DNA of 35,375 nt, taken from positions 1 to 35,375 of the IMG/VR virus record IMGVR_UViG_3300030061_001526. One strand, written 5' to 3'. The notes below the pieces were generated by a model. That model saw only the letters and a list, made by a program, of their open reading frames with translations, did no database searches and was not told where the DNA came from. Both the position numbers and the translations under genes were made by a program. Below, piece after piece: positions 31,668 to 35,375 of this stretch. This DNA is from a virus. Positions within the stretch are counted from its first letter, which is position 1, and every line of letters begins with the position of its first letter.

Positions 31668-31997
31668 TAAGTTATTTGACAATTAGGTAGTAAATTCATC
31701 ACGTAAATCTTATCGTGTCCGGCGAGGGCGATGTTAACGGCGGTAAGACAGGTGGTTAGGTAAACAAAACAAACAAATCACTTTGGAAACTTAGTGTGGT
31801 TTGTTTCCGATATGCCAGTTGGATTGACATTGAATCAGATACTTGTTTTAGAAATATTACTTGGGGTTCTTTGCCAGTTGGGTGTCAAGGGGTTGATGAG
31901 AAAAGATGCTTTGGAAGCTGCGAAAGTAAGGCCTTAGATGTTTACTACCTTTGTTAAAAAAATCAAAGAAAAAGCTTGACATTGGCAAGCTTTTTTT
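31668..31997 (+). ncRNA. Structured non-coding RNA, class unknown (~330 bases)
   Basis: From promoter to terminator there is no open reading frame of note, yet the sequence is much richer in G than the surroundings and full of helices. TCTTATCG (31708-31715) pairs with CGGTAAGA (31741-31748). AAACAAATCAC (31771-31781) forms an 11-pair stem with GTGGTTTGTTT (31796-31806). Two copies of TGCCAGTTGG (31813, 31872) are each followed by complementary strands, TTGACA (31824-31829) and TGTCAA (31883-31888). It does not resemble tRNA, tmRNA or RNase P RNA. It ends in a 10-pair terminator. Possibly a regulatory or scaffold-like phage RNA. Confidence 0.65.
31969..31997 (+). terminator. Terminator overlapping an early promoter
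   Basis: AAAAAGCTTG pairs perfectly with CAAGCTTTTT around ACATTGG, followed by T. The 5' arm and loop contain the -35 box (TTGACA) of the next promoter, so one sequence ends the RNA gene and starts the next transcript. Confidence 0.85.
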
Positions 31998-32004
31998 GTA
32001 TATT
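31976..32004 (+). promoter_or_regulatory. Sigma70-type early promoter
   Basis: AAGCTTGACA, 17-base spacer, TATATT. It serves the small gene at 32040, whose AAGGAG lies 12 bases before the ATG. Confidence 0.88.
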
Positions 32005-32039
32005 ATAGTATGATAATAATGATAAGGAGAAATTAAAAA

Positions 32040-32264
32040 ATGGATATGGGAACTTTTGCTATGGGTTGTATGAACTACGAACTAAATAGGGATAATGGTA
32101 AATTACCTGAACACGACATTGAGTTTCAAGCCGAAACTGGCATTGGGCCTACCTATTTAAATGGTAGACCACAAACAAGACAAGAGCAGAGAGAAGCTCT
32201 TGAAGAAGACGGAAGAATGACTCACGACGAAATAGAGGAGTGGTTAGATTCTTTAGAAATGTAA
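32040..32264 (+). CDS. Small acidic early protein, unknown
   Basis: A 74-residue acidic protein starting MDMGTFAMGCMNYELNRDNG, with EEDGRMTHDEIEEWLDSLEM at the end, a probable amphipathic helix. A consensus promoter and AAGGAG precede it. No known domain. Small acidic early proteins of phages commonly bind host enzymes, but nothing specific is visible here. Confidence 0.72.
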   Translation: MDMGTFAMGCMNYELNRDNGKLPEHDIEFQAETGIGPTYLNGRPQTRQEQREALEEDGRMTHDEIEEWLDSLEM

Positions 32265-32273
32265 AGAAAAAGC

Positions 32274-32302
32274 TTGACATTGTCATTTATTCTTTGTATA
32301 TT
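32274..32302 (+). promoter_or_regulatory. Sigma70-type early promoter
   Basis: AAGCTTGACA, 17-base spacer, TATATT, beginning within ten bases of the previous stop. It serves the run of small genes from 32335. Confidence 0.88.
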
Positions 32303-32334
32303 ATATAAAGAAATAAAGGAAAAGGATAAAAATT

Positions 32335-32574
32335 ATGGTTATATACGGAAAAACATTAGAACTTAACGAAAATACAAACGACGCTTTGTATAATTTGTAT
32401 GAGATGAAAAGAGAAACTTTGGCTTTCAATGAGGGTGGAAACAAATATGGTTATGAAAACCTATTAGATGATACTGACTTCTTCACGCCAGTAGATTTCA
32501 CAGACACTTATAATGTCAAAGGTTATACAGATGAACAAGTTGTAGAAATATTAGGAGAATTTGTCCAATGGTAG
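32335..32574 (+). CDS. Small acidic early protein, unknown
   Basis: A 79-residue protein (VIYGKTLELNENTNDALYNL at the start; TDEQVVEILGEFVQW at the end), acidic and probably helical with aromatic residues. AAGGAAAAGGAT precedes the ATG. It overlaps the next gene by 7 bases and heads a coupled cassette of at least nine small genes. No family recognised. Confidence 0.7.
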   Translation: MVIYGKTLELNENTNDALYNLYEMKRETLAFNEGGNKYGYENLLDDTDFFTPVDFTDTYNVKGYTDEQVVEILGEFVQW

Positions 32575-32786
32575 ATAGAATAGAACAATTAATAAATACA
32601 TTAGAACAAGAGATTAACGACGGATATAATACCTTGCCAGATTATCAAGCAAATAATGAGGGTAAGACTTATGTCAATAGTGCTCAAGCGACATTGTATG
32701 AATTACAAAAACAGATAACAGAATTAAAACAAGGATTGAAATTAGGTAAAAACTTTTCATTACTTGGGGAGTCAACAAATGGCTAA
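32568..32786 (+). CDS. Small helical early protein
   Basis: A 72-residue protein, largely coiled-coil-like (VDRIEQLINTLEQEINDGYN, then LYELQKQITELKQGLKLG). It overlaps both neighbours by 7-8 bases. No family recognised. Confidence 0.68.
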   Translation: MVDRIEQLINTLEQEINDGYNTLPDYQANNEGKTYVNSAQATLYELQKQITELKQGLKLGKNFSLLGESTNG

Positions 32787-33000
32787 AGATGTGAGATATT
32801 ATGTAGATGTTTGTTTAGAGATATATGTGCCAGACCAAGGTTGTGGTGATAACGCTCTAATCAATGAATCCAAAGACGCTAATTGGTTTGCTAATGAGAT
32901 ATGTTCTCAGATACCAAAAGCAATAAACAAGAATTTTAAATATTCGGAAAGACCATATTCAGTAAATGATGCGACTTTCGTAAAACAACAAAGGGGTTAA
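32779..33000 (+). CDS. Small early protein, unknown
   Basis: I place the start at the ATG at 32779 (MAKDVRYYVDVCLEIYVPDQ), preceded by GGGGAG, rather than 15 bases upstream. The 73-residue product has a beta-hairpin-like start and a helix (ANWFANEICSQIPKAINKNF). It overlaps the previous gene by 8 bases. No known domain. Confidence 0.66.
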   Translation: MAKDVRYYVDVCLEIYVPDQGCGDNALINESKDANWFANEICSQIPKAINKNFKYSERPYSVNDATFVKQQRG

Positions 33001-33001
33001 T

Positions 33002-33106
33002 ATGCAAGAACCATATATAACATTAAGTGATTTAGTAGAAATCTTATCAACAGATTTAACACAAACAGAAATAGAGGCATTTCTATCTGAATGGGGGATT
33101 GCATGA
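33002..33106 (+). CDS. 34-residue acidic microprotein
   Basis: Starts MQEPYITLSDLVEILSTDLT and ends EAFLSEWGIA: a compact acidic helix-turn-helix-like peptide. AAGGGG just upstream is the ribosome site, and its stop overlaps the next start (ATGA). Coupling to neighbours argues that it is translated. Confidence 0.55.
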   Translation: MQEPYITLSDLVEILSTDLTQTEIEAFLSEWGIA

Positions 33107-33180
33107 TAATAATGACACCAGAGTTTCATTTTGTTATGGCACTATTCTTAGGTGCTTACATTTTATTGAATTGGAGGTAG
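33103..33180 (+). CDS. 25-residue single-pass membrane peptide
   Basis: MIIMTPEFHFVMALFLGAYI plus LLNWR: one hydrophobic helix with a C-terminal Arg. The start overlaps the previous stop (ATGA), and GGAGG at its own end serves the next gene. Plausible because of coupling, although too short for statistical support. Confidence 0.5.
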   Translation: MIIMTPEFHFVMALFLGAYILLNWR

Positions 33181-33181
33181 T

Positions 33182-33328
33182 ATGGATGCAATATTACATT
33201 TTTTCAAACACTTGATTGGGTTGTGTGGTGAAGCACACCCGAGTTTAATAATGGGTGGTGGAGTATTCATCACAACTATGACAATTTATTTTAGACAAAT
33301 AACAGATTATATAAGGAATTTATTTTAA
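33182..33328 (+). CDS. 48-residue putative membrane protein
   Basis: Two hydrophobic stretches (DAILHFFKHLIGLCG and SLIMGGGVFITTMTIYF), then a polar end (RQITDYIRNLF). GGAGG lies 5 bases upstream of the ATG, and the stop overlaps the next start (TAATG). Could be a small holin-like or superinfection-exclusion protein, but this is a guess. Confidence 0.55.
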   Translation: MDAILHFFKHLIGLCGEAHPSLIMGGGVFITTMTIYFRQITDYIRNLF

Positions 33329-33405
33329 TGGATATGATTGTAAATGTATTAATAATTTTCGGTATGGCGTGGGTCATATCAAGACCAACAAACAATATGA
33401 GGTAG
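33328..33405 (+). CDS. 25-residue single-pass membrane peptide
   Basis: MDMIVNVLIIFGMAWVISRP followed by TNNMR: one hydrophobic helix and a short basic tail, similar in design to the peptide at 33103. Coupled by TAATG to the upstream gene. Confidence 0.5.
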   Translation: MDMIVNVLIIFGMAWVISRPTNNMR

Positions 33406-33406
33406 T

Positions 33407-33493
33407 ATGTTAGAAAATTTAGTATCAGTAGGATTGACTACATTGTGTGGTGTATTGGCATTGTATACACTCGTTAGGAGTATGGAAAACTAA
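33407..33493 (+). CDS. 28-residue single-pass membrane peptide
   Basis: MLENLVSVGLTTLCGVLALY then TLVRSMEN: one hydrophobic helix. Preceded by GAGGTAG, and its stop overlaps the next ATG (TAATG). Third small membrane peptide of this cassette. Confidence 0.5.
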   Translation: MLENLVSVGLTTLCGVLALYTLVRSMEN

Positions 33494-33900
33494 TGCCAAC
33501 TGAAAAACAATCGTGGTTAAAAAAGTATGACTCTTATTATGCCGCAACCGAGTATAATAGAAAACATTACGGAAAAAGAATTAGACAATTAAAAAGAATG
33601 TTAAAAGACGAAAAGTTCTTGGAGTTCTTATCACACTCAGAAAACAAAGATGATATACTACATTATCTGGCAAAATCAACCGAGTTTGATATGTATATTG
33701 TATACACAGAACAAGGAGACCCTTATATCGCTGACAAAGATTTTGGACTAATCAATCATATGAAAAAAATGTTAAGAGTATTACAATCAGAACATTATAT
33801 AAAAAATAGTTCATCAAGACCACAAGCAAAAAGATACGTGGAAATGTATTTGTGGTATGATAAAGAACCACAAGATGACTTACCAGAGTTGCCTTTTTAA
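33493..33900 (+). CDS. Basic early protein, unknown
   Basis: A 135-residue basic protein (EKQSWLKKYDSYYAATEYNR, then KHYGKRIRQLKRMLKDEKFL), mostly helical, with an acidic-aromatic end (DKEPQDDLPELPF). The start is fused to the preceding stop with GGAG upstream. The charge pattern would suit nucleic-acid or ribosome binding. Last gene of the early cassette; an A-rich stretch and the second RNA gene follow. Confidence 0.7.
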   Translation: MPTEKQSWLKKYDSYYAATEYNRKHYGKRIRQLKRMLKDEKFLEFLSHSENKDDILHYLAKSTEFDMYIVYTEQGDPYIADKDFGLINHMKKMLRVLQSEHYIKNSSSRPQAKRYVEMYLWYDKEPQDDLPELPF

Positions 33901-33924
33901 AAAAAAATTAAAAAAAAATACATT

Positions 33925-33953
33925 TTGAGGTTTTTGTTTAATATATATAAATA
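33925..33953 (+). promoter_or_regulatory. Promoter for the second non-coding RNA, mixed early/late character
   Basis: TTGAGG, 17-base spacer, TAAATA gives a weak sigma70-type reading. The same place contains TATAAATA (33946-33953), the exact T4 late consensus. Either would start transcription near 33960. Confidence 0.5.
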
Positions 33954-33959
33954 TACTTA

Positions 33960-34473
33960 ATTGGTCTTAAGTATTAGTTATTTGACAATTTGGAATTTGG
34001 AAAAGTAGAAAGATTAATTACCTTTCTATGGGATTGGCTGAAAAATGGGTAGACATTAGAAGCCCATAAAGCAATCTACGACAAAGTTGTGGTGACTTGA
34101 TAGTTGGAAAATATTTTAACTATCTATATCGACAGATATTGTCTAATGTATTTCCGTAAAACAGACAAGATGATTCTTGTGACTCTATTGTAGGTAAGGG
34201 TAAAACTGAAATCCTACTGAATGGCTGAAAAATCTACACTTGGAGAGATAAAGCATTTATATAGAAATTGTATTCACATCAATGAGGAATAACCACCTTG
34301 AGATGAACTATCGTAACTGATAGATATAAAGTTTAGAGTATGAAAAATCCAAGACGGAAATTGTGAGTAATCATTAATCTCGCATCCCCTATAAAATTCC
34401 AAAGATTTAAAAGCCCCAGCGATTTTTAGTTTCCACCTTTATATAGACTTAAAAAACAATGGGGCTTTTTTTT
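33960..34473 (+). ncRNA. Large structured non-coding RNA, class unknown (~510 bases)
   Basis: No open frame over ~680 bases, but many perfect hairpins: ATACTTAA/TTAAGTAT (33953-33974), TAGAAAG/CTTTCTA (34006-34028), GATAGTT/AACTATC (34099-34124), ACAAGA-TGAT-TCTTGT (34165-34180), GTAGG/CCTAC (34190-34217) and CTATC/GATAG (34308-34323). TGGCTGAAAAAT occurs twice (34035, 34222), like a repeated tertiary motif. It begins with GTTATTTGACAATT, also found at the start of the RNA at 31668, and ends in a strong terminator. Size and style recall the large ornate phage RNAs GOLLD and ROOL, but membership cannot be shown by eye. Confidence 0.7.
34409..34473 (+). terminator. Long-loop rho-independent terminator of the RNA gene
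   Basis: AAAAGCCCC (34409-34417) pairs with GGGGCTTTT (34461-34469), then T-run. The 43-base loop itself can pair (TTTTTAGT with ACTTAAAAA, one bulge), giving a long composite hairpin. Confidence 0.85.
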
Positions 34474-34586
34474 ACAAAAAAGCAAAATAAATTACATTTT
34501 TACAAAGTTAGTTGATATATATTATTGTATCAAGGTTACTTGATTAACAAATGACAATTAAAAAATAAAAAATAGGAGAATGAAAA

Positions 34587-35236
34587 ATGGACTTAAATGC
34601 AATTCGCAAACGTCTCGGTCAATTACAGACCACAAACAATCGCACATCAAGCTTATGGAAACCACAACCTGTTTTGGTCGTCCAGACCCAATTGAAGAGT
34701 TCGCACAGAAACTCAAAGCAAGTGGTAATAAAGAAGATTATCAACTATCTAAGAAACTTGAAGCAAAGATGAGAACCTTTGCACCAGTTATCGTTAGAGG
34801 TGAAGAATCACAAGGTGTGAAACTTTGGGGATTCGGTAAAACCGTATATCAAGAACTACTATCAATTATAGCAGACCCTGATTATGGTGATATTACTGAC
34901 CCGGTAAATGGTCGTGATGTATCGGTTGAATTCATTTCAGCAGAAGAGAGTGGAGCAAGTTTCCCTAAAACAAACATTAGAGTGAAACCTAATCAAACAC
35001 CAATTTCTGACGAACCATCAGTCTTAGAGTTAGTAAAAACTTCTCAGAAAGACATTACTGATATTTATCAAGAGCAGTCTTATGACGACTTAACCAATGT
35101 TTTAAACGAATGGTTAAATCCAAGTGAAGACTCAACAGAAGAAGAAGTGAAAAAGGAAACTGTTTCAACTTCTGATTTAGGAACTTCTAAAGTGAAAGAC
35201 ACTTCAGAAGCTTTTGATGAATTATTCAATTCATAA
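34587..35236 (+). pseudogene. gp32: gp32-like single-strand DNA binding protein gene with frame-breaking deletion
   Basis: The gene starts normally (AGGAG, then MDLNAIRKRLGQLQTTNNRT and SSLWKPQP), which matches marine T4-like gp32 N-termini. At about 34670 the reading changes frame: the continuation FGRPDPIEEFAQKLKASGNK...MRTFAPVIVRGEESQGVKLW lies in another frame and proceeds to 35236. Compared with intact relatives I recall, roughly 30-40 residues of the OB fold between WKPQP and FGRPDP are missing. As written, the first frame runs into nonsense and stops by 34772; a shortened protein could only start at ATG 34655. The acidic C-terminal tail (ending EAFDELFNS) needed for protein contacts is intact. 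Either a true deletion or an assembly error. Confidence 0.8.
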
Positions 35237-35247
35237 ATAATAACAAT

Positions 35248-35274
35248 ATGGGGATTGATAGGTTCAGTCCCCAT
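35248..35274 (+). terminator. Hairpin between gp32 and the next gene
   Basis: ATGGGGA (35248-35254) pairs with TCCCCAT (35268-35274) around a 13-base loop. The tail TTAAAT is only weakly T-rich, so it is a leaky terminator or an mRNA-stabilising hairpin. Confidence 0.45.
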
Positions 35275-35293
35275 TTAAATATGGAGTATTAGA

Positions 35294-35375
35294 ATGTCAG
35301 TAAATGATGTATTGGCTAAAACATTAGCCGACTCTTTGAATAAAAAGTTCAAAGACACAAACAAAGTAGCATACT
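35294..35375 (+). CDS. uvsX: Start of a UvsX/RecA-like recombinase (partial)
   Basis: Only 27 codons are in the window: MSVNDVLAKTLADSLNKKFK then DTNKVAY. The Leu/Lys helix ending in N-K-V-A-Y resembles, as I recall, the N-terminus of UvsX/RecA-like recombinases of marine T4-like phages, where it precedes the ATP-binding core. Placement right after gp32, its partner in strand exchange, supports the call. The catalytic domain is outside the window, so this is provisional. Confidence 0.5.
   Translation, partial: MSVNDVLAKTLADSLNKKFKDTNKVAY

Noticed and set aside
31671-31684. TTGACA within GTTATTTGACAATT as an additional promoter
   Set aside because: No -10 hexamer lies 16-18 bases downstream at either copy (31671, 33977), and both lie inside predicted transcripts.
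31668-31997. tRNA, tmRNA or RNase P RNA
   Set aside because: No cloverleaf with a GGTTCGA-type T arm, no tag-peptide frame and none of the universally conserved RNase P blocks could be found.
33960-34473. Group I or group II intron, or decayed coding sequence
   Set aside because: It is flanked by complete genes with its own promoter and terminator. No endonuclease frame, no exon continuity and no recognisable intron core motif is visible.
34587-34772. Programmed bypass or frameshift to explain the gp32 break
   Set aside because: Sequence is missing rather than inserted, and there is no slip site or stimulatory structure at the junction. A deletion or assembly error is simpler.

Overview
The window is part of the genome of a lytic, tailed, contractile-tail (T4-like) bacteriophage with strongly AT-rich DNA. 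A long run of virion genes follows the T4 logic: head core and scaffold, major capsid protein, neck, tail terminator, fibres, sheath, tube, tail chaperone, tape measure and baseplate. Replication genes resembling gp32 and UvsX/RecA lie at the right end. There is no integrase, repressor, tRNA gene, CRISPR array or insertion sequence. The bacterial-type early promoters (TTGACA, 17 bases, TATATT) and a phage ribosomal protein bS21 suggest an alpha- or gammaproteobacterial, probably aquatic, host. That host guess is inference only.

Layout. 1-4463: tightly packed, overlapping small genes whose products are unrelated except for a shared 9-11 residue N-terminal peptide of the form M-x-K-L-K-x-L-L-K-E. 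It ends in the (I/L)-x-E rule of a T4-type prohead protease, so I read them as internal head proteins. 4480-4680: bS21. 4836-7692: acidic scaffold (gp22-like) and major capsid protein (gp23-like). 7885-8358: probable decoration or fibre-like protein behind a structured leader. 8500-14563: neck proteins gp13- and gp14-like, a gp15-like terminator fused to a fibre-like domain, a tandem paralogue of that domain, and a repeat-rich fibre with a C-terminal S74 chaperone. 14599-17379: coiled-coil protein and tail sheath. 17566-18238: a two-gene antisense island with its own early promoters, including a 32-residue zinc-ribbon microprotein. 18359-27628: tail tube, small membrane protein, a gp26/G-like chaperone with a strong programmed-frameshift signal, tape measure, tube-initiator-like protein, gp53 and a gp27-like hub. 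27678-31614: a compact family-A DNA polymerase-like protein, two more proteins with N-terminal tags and a conserved unknown. 31633-33900: early promoters, a structured RNA and ten very small genes. 33925-34473: a second, roughly 510-base, highly structured non-coding RNA ending in a strong terminator. 34587-35375: a gp32 gene with a frame-breaking internal deletion and the start of a UvsX/RecA-like gene.

Two promoter classes organise expression. Virion genes are preceded by a T4-late-like box (GATATTTATTATTG or GATATTTATATACA). Early genes use a nearly invariant AAGCTTGAC(A/T)-N17-TATATT promoter.

The most interesting items are the tagged internal-protein suite, the two structured RNAs sharing a 14-base element, the T7-slip-site/GC-hairpin frameshift signal, the polymerase-like gene inside the late region, and the damaged gp32 gene.
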